A stretch of 64,000 bases of DNA from Opitutia bacterium (GTDB lineage Bacteria; Verrucomicrobiota; Verrucomicrobiia; Opitutales; Opitutaceae), in NCBI GenBank assembly GCA_016187925.1, contig JACPIS010000001.1:1-64000 (forward strand). The letters run 5' to 3'. Numbering within the stretch: position 1 is the first letter of the stretch; the number at the start of each line of letters is the position of its first letter. The notes below the pieces were generated by a model, which worked only from the letters and a program-made list of their open reading frames with translations, ran no database searches and was not told the DNA's origin. Both the position numbers and the translations under genes were made by a program. Below are positions 49,500-59,289 of the stretch, one piece after another.

Positions 49500-50867
<1,368 letters not shown>

Positions 50868-50922
50868 CGGGAGTAGTGACGAAAGACGGGAGGAGAGTGT
50901 CAAGAACCCGCTACTATGGAAA

Positions 50923-50960
50923 CGCCGCACCGATCTGCGATCAGGCAGCGCGGTGCGGCG
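50923..50960 (-). terminator. Stem-loop between the 97-aa membrane protein and the response regulator
   Basis: CGCCGCACCG and CGGTGCGGCG form a perfect 10-bp stem with an 18-nt loop, 16 nt after the 97-residue gene's stop. On the minus strand only TTT follows, so it may be a partial terminator or attenuator that lowers read-through into the regulator gene. Confidence 0.6.
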
Positions 50961-50975
50961 TGGAAATGGCGGCGA

Positions 50976-51269
50976 TCAGGCCGCGGTGCGCTCGACGATG
51001 GCCGAGCGGCGGCTGACACCGTAAGCGGTGGCCCGCGGGGCGCCGGCGCGCGGAAGCGCCGGACGGAGCAGCGGCGTCTTGAGCTTGAGGGGCTCGACGC
51101 AGCGCGCGAGGTCGTACGCGGCGAACGCGAGGATGCCGAGGAAGAGCGTGACCGCGAAGACGCGGTCGCCGGAGACCGTGGTAAGGAACTCAGCGTTGCC
51201 GAGCTTGGCGAAAGCCACACCGGCGGCGCCGGCGGCGAGGATGGAGGAAATGAGCTTCAGGTGTTTCAT
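50976..51269 (-). CDS. Small membrane protein (97 aa), sigma-54 controlled
   Basis: The product begins MKHLKLISSILAAGAAGVAF. It has one N-terminal hydrophobic helix or signal (5-24) and a second strong helix (VFAVTLFLGILAFAAYDLA, about 37-56). A basic Pro/Arg-rich tail follows. I do not recognise the family. It is expressed from a sigma-54 promoter (51299-51313) with the TCCC-N6-GGGA site upstream and is followed by the response regulator and kinase genes. It could be a sensor partner or feedback protein of that two-component system, by analogy with small envelope proteins encoded beside sigma-54 regulators, but that is inference. Confidence 0.8.
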   Translation of the reverse strand: MKHLKLISSILAAGAAGVAFAKLGNAEFLTTVSGDRVFAVTLFLGILAFAAYDLARCVEPLKLKTPLLRPALPRAGAPRATAYGVSRRSAIVERTAA

Positions 51270-51298
51270 GACGAGAGTTGGTTGATGCGGGGATAATT

Positions 51299-51313
51299 GC
51301 ACCGGGCGTGCCA
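51299..51313 (-). promoter_or_regulatory. Sigma-54 promoter of the 97-aa protein / regulator unit
   Basis: The minus strand reads TGGCACGCCCGGTGC. The -24 GG and -12 GC are correctly spaced. The predicted start is near 51287, 18 nt before the ATG. Confidence 0.78.
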
Positions 51314-51424
51314 ATCGGCGGCCGCTGCAGGCAACTCGCACCTTGGCAGCCAGATAAATATTCATCCCGGACTTTCGGCCCACTGCCGCCGAGCGGCTTT
51401 TCTTGCGCGACCGGGAGCCAACAT

Positions 51425-51438
51425 TCCCGCGATTGGGA
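51425..51438. promoter_or_regulatory. Upstream activator site TCCC-N6-GGGA (97-aa protein / regulator unit)
   Basis: TCCCGCGATTGGGA is centred about 144 bp upstream of the predicted start, some 14 bp farther than in the other five units. It would allow the regulator to control its own gene. Confidence 0.72.
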
Positions 51439-51489
51439 CGCGAGGCAGGGGGCGCTCGGCTAACGCGAGCAATCAGCCGCGTCCGAAAA

Positions 51490-52698
51490 TCATTCGTAGC
51501 GCAGCGCCTCGATCGGATCGAGTTCGGAGGCCTTGCGCGCCGGGTAGAAGCCGAAGAACACGCCGATGGCCGCGCTGAAGGCGAAGGCACCCACGATGGC
51601 GGGCGTGGAGACGAGCACGGGCCAGTTGTTCAGCTGCGAAATGAGCTGGGAGGTGCCGACGCCGAGCACGATGCCGAGTGCGCCGCCCATGATGGAGAGG
51701 ATGATTGCCTCGGTGAGGAACTGCAGCAGCACATCGCGCCCGTGCGCGCCGACGGCGAGGCGGATGCCGATCTCGCGGGTGCGCTCGGTCACGGAGACGA
51801 GCATGATGTTCATGATGCCGATGCCGCCGACGATGAGCGACACGCCCGCGATGGCGCCAAGCAGCACGGTCATGGTCTTGGTCGTGGCGGTGGCGGCCTC
51901 GGCGAGCTCGAGCTGGTTGCGCACCGTGAAATCCGGATCGCGGCCGCTGCGGCGCTGCTGGAGGAGATCGGTGATGTCCTGCTGGATGCGCGCCATCTGC
52001 TCGGGGGCGGCGGCCTGGACGGTGATGGAGTTGAGAAACTGGCGCCGCGCGATGCGCTTCAGGTGGCTCGTGTACGGAATGATCACGACGTCGTCCTGGT
52101 CCTGGCCGAAATAGTTGAAGCCCTTGCTGCGGAGCAGGCCGACGACCTTGAACGGGATGTTGCGGATGCGCAGGGTCTGGCCGACGGGATCCATGCCTTG
52201 GAAAATCTGGTCGGCGACGGTCTTGCCGATGACGCAGACCTTGGCGGCGTTGCGCACATCGACGTCGCTGAACATCGCGCCCGAGGCGATGCTCCACAGC
52301 CGGATGTCGAGATAGCTGGTGTCTTCGCCGAGGATCTGGGTGTTCCAATTGAGGCCGTTGGCGAGCACCTGGGCGCGATCGCGCATGTCGGGGCTGACGC
52401 TGACCACGCCGGCGATCTCGCCGCGGATGGCCACCGAGTCCTCCACGGTCAGCGTGCTCGCGGAGCCGAAGCCGCCGCGCACGCCGCCGGCGGTGAAGTT
52501 GCCGGGGAAGACCGAGATGATGTTCTGGCCGAGGCTGGCGATGGAGGCCTCGACCTGCGCCTTGGCGCCGTTGCCGATGCTGACCATGGCGATGACCGCC
52601 GCGACACCGATGATGATGCCCAGCGCGGTGAGGACGGAGCGGAGCGCGTTGCGGCGCAGCGCGCGGAGGGCGACCTTGATGGTGTTGTAGAGGCGCAT
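51490..52698 (-). CDS. macB: MacB-type ABC permease (single FtsX unit)
   Basis: The 402-residue permease is a classical MacB/FtsX protein, half the size of the ADOPs. The first helix follows ALRRNALRSVLTALGIIIGV. The periplasmic MacB_PCD domain (about 45-240) includes GGVRGGFGSASTLTVEDSVA and DVDVRNAAKVCVIGKTVADQ. Three C-terminal helices begin at about 275, 325 and 360, with the FtsX motif REIGIRLAVGAHGRD. It ends ASELDPIEALRYE, the usual MacB C-terminus. It follows the ATPase gene by 3 nt and completes a macA-ATPase-permease operon. Such systems with TolC export peptides, lipids or antibiotics. Confidence 0.94.
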   Translation of the reverse strand: MRLYNTIKVALRALRRNALRSVLTALGIIIGVAAVIAMVSIGNGAKAQVEASIASLGQNIISVFPGNFTAGGVRGGFGSASTLTVEDSVAIRGEIAGVVSVSPDMRDRAQVLANGLNWNTQILGEDTSYLDIRLWSIASGAMFSDVDVRNAAKVCVIGKTVADQIFQGMDPVGQTLRIRNIPFKVVGLLRSKGFNYFGQDQDDVVIIPYTSHLKRIARRQFLNSITVQAAAPEQMARIQQDITDLLQQRRSGRDPDFTVRNQLELAEAATATTKTMTVLLGAIAGVSLIVGGIGIMNIMLVSVTERTREIGIRLAVGAHGRDVLLQFLTEAIILSIMGGALGIVLGVGTSQLISQLNNWPVLVSTPAIVGAFAFSAAIGVFFGFYPARKASELDPIEALRYE

Positions 52699-52701
52699 GG
52701 C

Positions 52702-53463
52702 TCAGGCCGTGAGTTTCGCCGCAGCCTCGGCCGCGTGGAGCTTGCGCAGCTCCTCGGTGGCGATGAGCCGGTGCTCGACGTGGTGGTCGCTGACGAGCCG
52801 CCCGTCGCGCATGATGAGGTTGCGCTTGCAGTAATGCGCGATGTCCAGCTCGTGCGTGACCATCACGATGGTGATGCCCTGCTCGTTGAGTTTTTGAAAA
52901 ACGTCCATGACCTCGACCGAGGTCCTGCTGTCGAGGTTGCCGGTGGGTTCGTCGGCAAGCAGCACCTGCGGGTCGTTGATCAGCGCGCGCGCGATGGCGA
53001 CGCGCTGCTGCTGGCCGCCGGAGAGCTGGCTGGGAAAATGATCGGCGCGCGCACCGAGGCCGACGAGTTCGAGGCTCTTCATCGCGCGCTCGTGCATCTC
53101 GCGCGAGGAGTAGCGGCGGCGGCCATAGAGCATGGGCAGCTCGACATTCTCGCGGGCGGTGGTGCGGGCGAGGAGATTGAAGCCCTGGAAAACGAAACCG
53201 AGTTTCTGGTTGCGGATGTCGGCCAGCTGGTTGCGGTCGAGCCGGGAGACGTCGATGCCGTCGAGCAGGTAGCGGCCCTTGCTCGGCCGGTCGAGGCAGC
53301 CGAGCAGGTTCATCAGGGTGGACTTGCCCGAGCCGGACGCGCCCATGACGGCGACGAAATCGCCGCTTTCGATGGTGAGCGTGACGCCGCGCACCGCGTG
53401 CACCGGCACTTCGCCGGACTCGTAGATCTTGTGGATCTCGTCGATCTGGACGACGGCAGGCAT
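52702..53463 (-). CDS. MacB-type ABC transporter ATPase
   Basis: The 253-residue ATPase has Walker [11 protein letters not shown]-loop [17 protein letters not shown], signature [15 protein letters not shown], Walker [14 protein letters not shown] and H-loop VTHELDIA. A 25-residue C-terminal helix ([20 protein letters not shown]) is extra. The ATG at 53463 was chosen because it starts the family N-terminus ([19 protein letters not shown]) and lies 7 nt after the adaptor's stop. The ATPase is separate from the permease, unlike E. coli MacB where both are fused. Confidence 0.94.
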   Translation of the reverse strand: MPAVVQIDEIHKIYESGEVPVHAVRGVTLTIESGDFVAVMGASGSGKSTLMNLLGCLDRPSKGRYLLDGIDVSRLDRNQLADIRNQKLGFVFQGFNLLARTTARENVELPMLYGRRRYSSREMHERAMKSLELVGLGARADHFPSQLSGGQQQRVAIARALINDPQVLLADEPTGNLDSRTSVEVMDVFQKLNEQGITIVMVTHELDIAHYCKRNLIMRDGRLVSDHHVEHRLIATEELRKLHAAEAAAKLTA

Positions 53464-53470
53464 GACGGGC

Positions 53471-54922
53471 TCAGAAGCGGCGCGCGCCGCCGAAGGGATT
53501 GGACTGAGCGCCGGCCGGCTTGGCGCCGGGGAGATTGACGCTCGTGATGACCACGTCGCCCTCGGCGATGCCATCGACGATCTCGGACGCGAGGCCATCG
53601 GTGATGCCCACGCGGACCGACACGGCTTCGGGAGACGCAGACTTGTCGCCGCGCGGCAGACGGTAGAGCGTGCGCGTGACGATCACGGGGTCGCCGGCGC
53701 TGCCGCGATTCGAGGCGGCGGCGGCCTGCTCGGCGGTGATGACGCCGCGCTCGACCATGAGCTTGCGCATCTGCTCGCGCTGCTCGGGCGAAGGCGGACC
53801 GGAACCCGGGGTGAAACCGATCTCGACCATGATCTCGCGCATTTTCTGGCGTTGCTCGGGCGTCAGGTTGGCCATGAAACCGCCGCGGCCGCCTTCGCGG
53901 CCATTGCCGGGCGCCGGGGCGCTCGCTTGGGCGGGCGGGGTCGGAGCGGCGGGGGCGGCCTGGCCGGCGGCGATGGCGGAAGAGGCCACCTGCGTGACCG
54001 CGATGCTCTCGGGCATGCGCACGCGCAGCGCGGCGTTGGGCGCACGGAGCACCGCTTCGCGTTTGGCGACGACGATGGAGACGTTCGCCGTCATGCCTGG
54101 GCGGAGCTTCAGGTCGCGGTTTTCGACGCCGATGATGGTATCGTAGGTGACGACGTTGTTGGCGTTCTTCGGAGCGTTGCGCACCTGCGTGATGGTGCCG
54201 TTGAAAGTGCGGTTGGGAAACGCGTCGACCGTGAACGTGACCGGCTGACCCTCGGCGACCGAACCGATGTCGGCCTCGGCGACGGCGGCGGTGATCTGCA
54301 TCTTGGCGAGGTCGTTCGCGATGGTGAAGAGCACGGGCACGTTCAGGCTGGAGGCGACAGTCTTGCCGACCTCGGTCTGCTTCGAGATGACGATGCCGTC
54401 GATCGGGGAGAAAATGGTGCAGCGGGAAAGATCGACGCGGGCGTTCTCGACGGCAGCCTGGTTGGTGAGCAGCTGGGCCTTGGCCTGCTGGAGCTGCGCC
54501 TGGCTCTGGTCGCTGTCCTGCTGCGTGACGAGTTGCTTGTCGAAAAGCTCCTTCGTGCGGCGGGCGTTGAGTTCGGCGAGCGTGAAGCTGGCCTGGGCGG
54601 AGGCGAGGTTGGCCTCGGCCTGCCGCAGACGCTGCTGGTAGGTGGCGGGGTCGATCTCCACGAGCTTCTGTCCGGCTTTGACGGTGGTGTTGAAGTCGGC
54701 GTGGAGCTTGATGATCTGGCCGGAAATCTGGCTGCCCACATCGACCGAGAGCACGGCGTCGAGCTGGCCGGTGGCCGTGACGACCTGCACGACGTCGCCG
54801 CGCGCGACCGTGGCGGTGGTGTATTCGGGCGTGGCTTCCGCGCGGGCGGCGCGGGAGGAGTACCAGTAATAACCCGCGGCCGCGAGGCCCAGCAGGACGA
54901 GGACAGTCAGAGCTTTTTTCAT
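53471..54922 (-). CDS. macA: MacA-type periplasmic adaptor with inserted LTPEQR region
   Basis: The 483-residue adaptor has an N-terminal anchor (KKALTVLVLLGLAAAGYYWY). The first lipoyl half is VDVGSQISGQIIKLHADFNT. A coiled-coil hairpin follows (about 95-195), then the second lipoyl half (IFSPIDGIVISKQTEVGKTV) and beta-barrel (PVTFTVDAFPNRTFNGTI). Between the barrel and the membrane-proximal domain lies an unusual ~90-residue insert: an Ala/Pro-rich linker, Gly/Arg-rich GREGGRGG, then two copies of a PEQR motif (LTPEQRQKMREIMVEIG and SPEQREQMRKLMVERG). The normal end (VRVGITDGLASEIVDGI) follows. It heads the macA-ATPase-macB operon. Start 54922 gives the anchor directly. Confidence 0.92.
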   Translation of the reverse strand: MKKALTVLVLLGLAAAGYYWYSSRAARAEATPEYTTATVARGDVVQVVTATGQLDAVLSVDVGSQISGQIIKLHADFNTTVKAGQKLVEIDPATYQQRLRQAEANLASAQASFTLAELNARRTKELFDKQLVTQQDSDQSQAQLQQAKAQLLTNQAAVENARVDLSRCTIFSPIDGIVISKQTEVGKTVASSLNVPVLFTIANDLAKMQITAAVAEADIGSVAEGQPVTFTVDAFPNRTFNGTITQVRNAPKNANNVVTYDTIIGVENRDLKLRPGMTANVSIVVAKREAVLRAPNAALRVRMPESIAVTQVASSAIAAGQAAPAAPTPPAQASAPAPGNGREGGRGGFMANLTPEQRQKMREIMVEIGFTPGSGPPSPEQREQMRKLMVERGVITAEQAAAASNRGSAGDPVIVTRTLYRLPRGDKSASPEAVSVRVGITDGLASEIVDGIAEGDVVITSVNLPGAKPAGAQSNPFGGARRF

Positions 54923-55105
54923 GCGCGCAGAGTGACGAGGAGAAGCCGGGCCGGACGTGAAGGCAAACCTTCCCGCAGGGTGGACGGGGCCGGATTCCGC
55001 CGTTGAGACGCCGCGGCGGCGCAGCGGTTTCAATTATTTTCGCGGAGGCGTTTGCGTTTGCGTAAGCCCGGGGCGCGGCTTTTGTGACGCGCAACTACCC
55101 CCATC

Positions 55106-56680
55106 ATGATGAAGCCACTGCATTCATTCGTGCGTGCGCTGCTGTTCGCGGTCGTCGTCACCGCCTCGGCGCAGGAAGAGCCAAAGGAGAAACCCGCCGG
55201 CGGACCCGAAAAGCCCGCCGCGCCCGCCCCGGCGGAGGTGAAGGAGCCGAAGCTCTCCGTCACCGACCACGAAATCACCCTCAACGGCAAGACCATCAAG
55301 TACCGCGCGACCGCCGGCTACCTCGTGCTGAAGGACGAGAAGGACAAGCCGCGCGCCAACCTCTTCTTCGTCGCCTACACGAAACTCGGCGAGGACGACC
55401 CCGCGAAGCGCCCGCTGATGTTCTCGTTCAACGGCGGCCCCGGCTCGTCGTCCGTCTGGCTGCACATGGGCGCCCTCGGTCCGAAGCGTGTCGTCATGAC
55501 CGACAAGGGCGAGTCGCTCCCGCCGCCCTACAAGTGGCAGGACAACGAATTCTCCTGGCTCGACGAGACCGATCTCGTGTTCATCGATCCCGTCTCTACC
55601 GGCTACAGCCGCGCGGCGAAGGACGTCGATGCGAAGCAATTCCACGGCTTCAACGGCGACATCGAGTCCGTGGCCGATTTCATCCGCCTCTGGACGACGC
55701 GCAACCAGCGCTGGGCCTCGCCGAAATTTCTCGTCGGCGAAAGCTACGGCACCACGCGCGCCGCCGGCCTCTCCGATTACCTTCAGCAGAAATACAATCT
55801 CTACCTCAACGGCATCGTGCTCATCTCCTCGATCATGAATTTCGAGACGGCGCTCTTCGCCTCGGGCAATGACCTGCCGTACCAGCTCTTCCTGCCCACC
55901 TACGCCGCCGCCGCGTTCTACCACGGCAAGCTGAAGGCCGACTGGGCGAAGGACCTCCCGTCCGTGCTCAAGCGTGCGCAGGAGTTCGTCGCCAAGGACT
56001 ACACGCTCGCGCTCCTGCAAGGCGATGCGCTGCAGGGCAAGGACCGCGAGCGCATCGCGCAGGAACTTGCCGCGCTCACCGGGCTCTCGCAGGATTACGT
56101 CACCCGGCAGAATCTCCGCGTGAACATCTTCCAGTTCGTGACCGAGCTGCGCCGCAACGAGAACCGCACCATCGGGCGCCTCGACAGCCGTTTCACCGGC
56201 ATCGCGCCCGGCGACAGCGGCGGTGGCGGCCCGGGCGGCGGACGCGACTTCTTCGATCCCAGCCTCGAGGCGATCAACGGCGGCTACACCAACGCGCTGA
56301 ACGACTACGCCCGCCGCGAGCTGAAGTACGAGAACGACCTGCCGTACGAAATCCTCACCGGCAACGTCCAGCCGTGGAGCTACGCCAACGCGCAGAACCA
56401 GTATCTCAACGTCGCCCAGACGCTGAAGTCCGCGATGACGAAGAACACCTTCCTGAAGGTCTGGATCGCCAACGGCTACTACGACCTCGCCACGCCGTTC
56501 TACGCCACCGACTACACCGTGCGCCACATGGGCCTCGATCCCGCGGTGCGCGGCAACGTCAGCCTGACCTACTACGAGGCCGGCCACATGATGTACATCC
56601 ACCTCGACTCGCTGAAGAAACTGAAGGGCGACTTCAGCTCCTGGATGGAAAGCGTCCTCAAGTCCGCCAACGTCAAGTAG
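55106..56680 (+). CDS. Serine carboxypeptidase-like S10 family peptidase
   Basis: The 524-residue exported hydrolase has signal peptide region SFVRALLFAVVVTASA, then a Pro/Glu/Lys-rich linker. It has the alpha/beta-hydrolase S10 signatures: oxyanion strand FNGGPGSSSVWLHMGALGP, nucleophile serine in GESYGTTRAAGL (about 212), Asp in NGYYDLATPF (about 460) and His in YYEAGHMMYIH (about 493). S10 enzymes remove C-terminal amino acids from peptides at acid pH. A Gly-rich loop (GDSGGGGPGGG) interrupts the cap domain. It is followed by a strong bidirectional stem-loop terminator and appears monocistronic. The 183-nt upstream region shows no sigma-54 element. Confidence 0.93.
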   Translation: MMKPLHSFVRALLFAVVVTASAQEEPKEKPAGGPEKPAAPAPAEVKEPKLSVTDHEITLNGKTIKYRATAGYLVLKDEKDKPRANLFFVAYTKLGEDDPAKRPLMFSFNGGPGSSSVWLHMGALGPKRVVMTDKGESLPPPYKWQDNEFSWLDETDLVFIDPVSTGYSRAAKDVDAKQFHGFNGDIESVADFIRLWTTRNQRWASPKFLVGESYGTTRAAGLSDYLQQKYNLYLNGIVLISSIMNFETALFASGNDLPYQLFLPTYAAAAFYHGKLKADWAKDLPSVLKRAQEFVAKDYTLALLQGDALQGKDRERIAQELAALTGLSQDYVTRQNLRVNIFQFVTELRRNENRTIGRLDSRFTGIAPGDSGGGGPGGGRDFFDPSLEAINGGYTNALNDYARRELKYENDLPYEILTGNVQPWSYANAQNQYLNVAQTLKSAMTKNTFLKVWIANGYYDLATPFYATDYTVRHMGLDPAVRGNVSLTYYEAGHMMYIHLDSLKKLKGDFSSWMESVLKSANVK

Positions 56681-56704
56681 CCGCCCAATCCATTTCCAAA
56701 ACAC

Positions 56705-56733
56705 AAAAGCCGGCGCGTCTCGTGCCGGCTTTT
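56705..56733. terminator. Intrinsic terminator between convergent genes
   Basis: AAAAGCCGGC and GCCGGCTTTT form a 10-bp stem with a 9-nt loop. The flanking A and T runs make it work in either direction, for the S10 peptidase on the plus strand and coaD on the minus strand. Confidence 0.8.
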
Positions 56734-56773
56734 GCGTCGCGGGACGTGGCGTCCGCCGTCGGCCGCCCGTGCC

Positions 56774-57310
56774 TTACGGCGAGCGCCGGTGCCAGTCGCT
56801 CTTCGCGCCGGCGCGTTTCTGGCGGGGCGTGGGATGCTTGAAGACCGCGGCGAGCGCCTCGGCGACGGGGGCGGGGACGAACTTGGTGACGTCGCCGCCG
56901 AGGCGGGCGATCTGCTTCACCAGCGTGGAGCTGGTGTAGCTGTAGGTCTCGTTCGGCATCACGAAGATCGTTTCCACGTCGGGCTCGAGGTGGCGGTTCA
57001 TCAAAGCCATGTTGAACTCGAACTCGAAGTCCGACAGCGCGCGCAGGCCGCGGATGATGGCGTCGGCCTTCTGCTGGTGGGCGAATTCGACGAGCAGGCC
57101 GTCGAAGGCGATGACGTTCACGTTGGGCATCTTGCCGAGGGTGGCGCGGATGAGGGCCACGCGCTGCTCGGCCGTGAAGAGCGGCTCCTTGGTGGAGCTG
57201 AGTGCGACGGCGACCGTGACGCGGTCGAACAGCTTCGCGGCGCGCAGGAGCACGTCCAGATGGCCGTTGGTGAAGGGGTCGAAGGTGCCGGGGTAGATGC
57301 AGTGTCTCAT
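56774..57310 (-). CDS. coaD: Phosphopantetheine adenylyltransferase
   Basis: The 178-residue enzyme transfers AMP from ATP to 4'-phosphopantetheine, the penultimate step of coenzyme A synthesis. The nucleotidyltransferase motif is YPGTFDPFTNGHLD (the T-x-G-H family signature). Further conserved parts are FDGLLVEFAHQQKADAIIRG, the LRALSDFEFEFNMALMNRHL segment, and the second ATP motif TYSYTSSTLVKQIARLGGDV. The C-terminus has ~15 extra basic residues (TPRQKRAGAKSDWHRRSP). It is divergent from pgsA, with 118 nt between them. Confidence 0.96.
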   Translation of the reverse strand: MRHCIYPGTFDPFTNGHLDVLLRAAKLFDRVTVAVALSSTKEPLFTAEQRVALIRATLGKMPNVNVIAFDGLLVEFAHQQKADAIIRGLRALSDFEFEFNMALMNRHLEPDVETIFVMPNETYSYTSSTLVKQIARLGGDVTKFVPAPVAEALAAVFKHPTPRQKRAGAKSDWHRRSP

Positions 57311-57428
57311 GCAGCGGAGGGGCGCGGGGTGAGGCTAGGGAAGGCGAGGGGCGCCCCGATGGCGAGAAGTTTTGGACGGGTTATCTCTGGGATTGCCAAC
57401 CCGCGGCGCCCCGCGTGGACTCGCGCCG

Positions 57429-58031
57429 ATGCGGTTCAACCTCCCCAATGTGCTGACCCTGTCGCGCGTGCCGTTGATGTTCATCGTCGTCGGCCTGATG
57501 TATGCCGAGTGGCCCGGGGCGGCCATCTGGGCGTTCTGGCTCTTCATCGCGGCGGCGCTGACCGACTGGCTCGACGGCAAGCTCGCGCGCGAGAGCAACC
57601 AGGTGTCGGCGTTCGGCCGGTTCATGGACGCGGTGATCGACAAGGTGATGGTCATCGGCCTCATGATTGCGCTGGTGAACGGCGATTATTTCCGCGGCTT
57701 CCGCATCACGGCGATGATGCTCCTGCTCTGCATCCTCGCGCGCGAGTTCGCCATGTCGGGCCTGCGCATGGCCGCGGCCACGAAAGGCGTGGTGATCGAG
57801 GCCGACGCCGGCGGCAAATTTAAGACCTTTCTGCAGCTGAACGCCATCGGCTGGCTGCTCGGTGCGAAGATGTTCGAGAGCGGCTTCGGCGGGCTGTTCC
57901 TCGGCGAAGGGCGCCTGTGGGTCACCGGCGTGCACAACATCGGCCTCGTGCTCTTCGCGCTCTCCGCCGTGATGGCGATCACCTCGGGTCTTTCCTATTT
58001 CCGCCGCCACTGGCGCGCGGTTTTCGACTGA
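57429..58031 (+). CDS. pgsA: CDP-diacylglycerol--glycerol-3-phosphate 3-phosphatidyltransferase
   Basis: The 200-residue membrane enzyme makes phosphatidylglycerol phosphate. The CDP-alcohol phosphatidyltransferase motif is complete: DWLDGKLARESN, then GRFMDAVIDKVM, matching DxxDGxxAR(x8)GxxxDxxxD. The N-terminus FNLPNVLTLSRVPLMFIVV is typical. About five or six helices are predicted. The ATG at 57429 starts the family N-terminus; a longer upstream frame is not conserved-looking. pgpA follows after 3 nt, so two successive steps of phosphatidylglycerol synthesis are co-transcribed. Confidence 0.95.
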   Translation: MRFNLPNVLTLSRVPLMFIVVGLMYAEWPGAAIWAFWLFIAAALTDWLDGKLARESNQVSAFGRFMDAVIDKVMVIGLMIALVNGDYFRGFRITAMMLLLCILAREFAMSGLRMAAATKGVVIEADAGGKFKTFLQLNAIGWLLGAKMFESGFGGLFLGEGRLWVTGVHNIGLVLFALSAVMAITSGLSYFRRHWRAVFD

Positions 58032-58034
58032 GCG

Positions 58035-58550
58035 ATGCAACTGCAGGAACCGCGCTGGCCGGCGCGACTGCCGGCGAAATTCGTCACGGCCGTCGCCACC
58101 CTCGGTCCACTCGGCCGGCGGATGCCGGCGCCCGGCACTTGGGGCTCGGCGGCGGGCGTGCTGTATTTTCTCGTGTTCTTCCGCCACGCGCGGTGGGAAG
58201 TGGCGTTCACCTGGACGCTGCTCGCCAGTTGCCTGGCCGTCGCTTTCACCGGCGAGGCGGCGCGACGCATGGGGCGCACGGACCCCGGCGAGGTGATCCT
58301 CGACGAGTTCGTGGTCATGCCACTGGTGTTCCTTGGCTGGCGCGCGGGCTACCCCTCGATGCTGCCCGACTGGGCCGTGCTGCTCGCCGGCTTCGCGCTG
58401 TTCCGCTTCTACGACATTCTGAAGCCGCTCGGCATCCGCCGCCTGCAACGCTGGCCCGGCGGCTGGGGCATCGTGGTCGACGACTTCGCGGCAGCGCTGG
58501 CGGCGTGCGCCACGCTGCATCTCGGCGCGTGGTTGTGGATCAGACTCTAG
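58035..58550 (+). CDS. pgpA: Phosphatidylglycerophosphatase A
   Basis: The 171-residue membrane phosphatase removes phosphate from phosphatidylglycerol phosphate to give phosphatidylglycerol. PgpA signatures are present: FVTAVATLGPLGRRMPAPGT followed by WGS near the N-terminus, DPGEVILDEFVVMPLVF in the middle, FALFRFYDILKPLGIRRLQ, and GGWGIVVDDFAAAL near the C-terminus. Three or four helices are predicted. It is directly downstream of pgsA. Confidence 0.94.
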   Translation: MQLQEPRWPARLPAKFVTAVATLGPLGRRMPAPGTWGSAAGVLYFLVFFRHARWEVAFTWTLLASCLAVAFTGEAARRMGRTDPGEVILDEFVVMPLVFLGWRAGYPSMLPDWAVLLAGFALFRFYDILKPLGIRRLQRWPGGWGIVVDDFAAALAACATLHLGAWLWIRL

Positions 58551-58610
58551 AAGCGGGCCGATTGCCGCGCGGGGCGCGGTTCGGCCGCGAGGCGAAATAC
58601 CCGGGAAGCT

Positions 58611-58625
58611 TGGCATCAAAGCTGC
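58611..58625 (+). promoter_or_regulatory. Sigma-54 promoter of the 102-aa membrane protein gene
   Basis: The plus strand reads TGGCATCAAAGCTGC, GG-N10-GC intact. The predicted start is near 58637, 54 nt before the ATG. No TCCC-N6-GGGA site is upstream, so a different enhancer-binding protein is likely. Confidence 0.7.
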
Positions 58626-58690
58626 ATTTCCGAGTGGCGCGGGCCCCCTGCGCCGCCACTCAATTCTTTCGCCTCCCACTGCCATCTCCT

Positions 58691-58999
58691 ATGACCCCGG
58701 CTTACCTTTTCCCCGTGCTCGGCCTCGCGGCCGGTATCTTCATCGGCTACACGTTCGGACTTTTCCAAGCGCCCGCCGCCCAAGGCGGGCAGGCCGCTGG
58801 CGGCCTCAAGCGCTTCTTCGGCGCGTACGTGCGCATGCTCGGTCTGCTGGTCGCGCTGGTCGCGATGCAACTGACGAGCCCGATGTTTTTCGCCGGCAAC
58901 ACCAAGTGGTGGATCTCGGGCGGCATCCTGCTCGCTTACGGCTGGCAGTTGACGCGCCGCATCATGCGGGCGCGCAAGACGGCGGCCTGCCGGATTTGA
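58691..58999 (+). CDS. Small multi-pass membrane protein (102 aa)
   Basis: The product begins MTPAYLFPVLGLAAGIFIGY. It has about three hydrophobic helices (5-25, 45-66, 76-92) and a basic C-terminus (LTRRIMRARKTAACR). I do not recognise a named family. It lies between pgpA and amt on the same strand. A sigma-54-type promoter stands directly upstream, and a second lies before amt, so a role near ammonium transport or nitrogen response is possible but not shown. Confidence 0.8.
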   Translation: MTPAYLFPVLGLAAGIFIGYTFGLFQAPAAQGGQAAGGLKRFFGAYVRMLGLLVALVAMQLTSPMFFAGNTKWWISGGILLAYGWQLTRRIMRARKTAACRI

Positions 59000-59198
59000 G
59001 TCTTCCCTGAGCCGTCACTCGGCTTTGCGCCCGCGCTGCGTCGGGAGGACGCGCGCCGGGCATCGCGCATTTTTTTGCCGGTCGCGACTGCGCCTGAAAA
59101 TCCCAGGCGGGCGGGCAGAGCTTGGCCGGAGGAATGCGGCGAGAGGCGCCGAGACTGCGCGTTTAAGACACGGCCGGAAGAGATGTTTTTTATCCACA

Positions 59199-59213
59199 TG
59201 GCATCAATCCCGC
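59199..59213 (+). promoter_or_regulatory. Sigma-54-like promoter of amt
   Basis: The plus strand reads TGGCATCAATCCCGC, with GG and GC correctly spaced but a weaker -12 box. The predicted start is near 59225. An inverted repeat CGCCTG-N7-CAGGCG at 59091-59109 lies about 125 bp upstream of it. The rest of 59000-59289 shows no gene. Confidence 0.55.
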
Positions 59214-59289
59214 TTTTGGGGAGCGCGTGCGTCCCTTGCGGCACACACGAACACACATCCCTCAACTCCCCTCGAAAAAAGATAACTCC

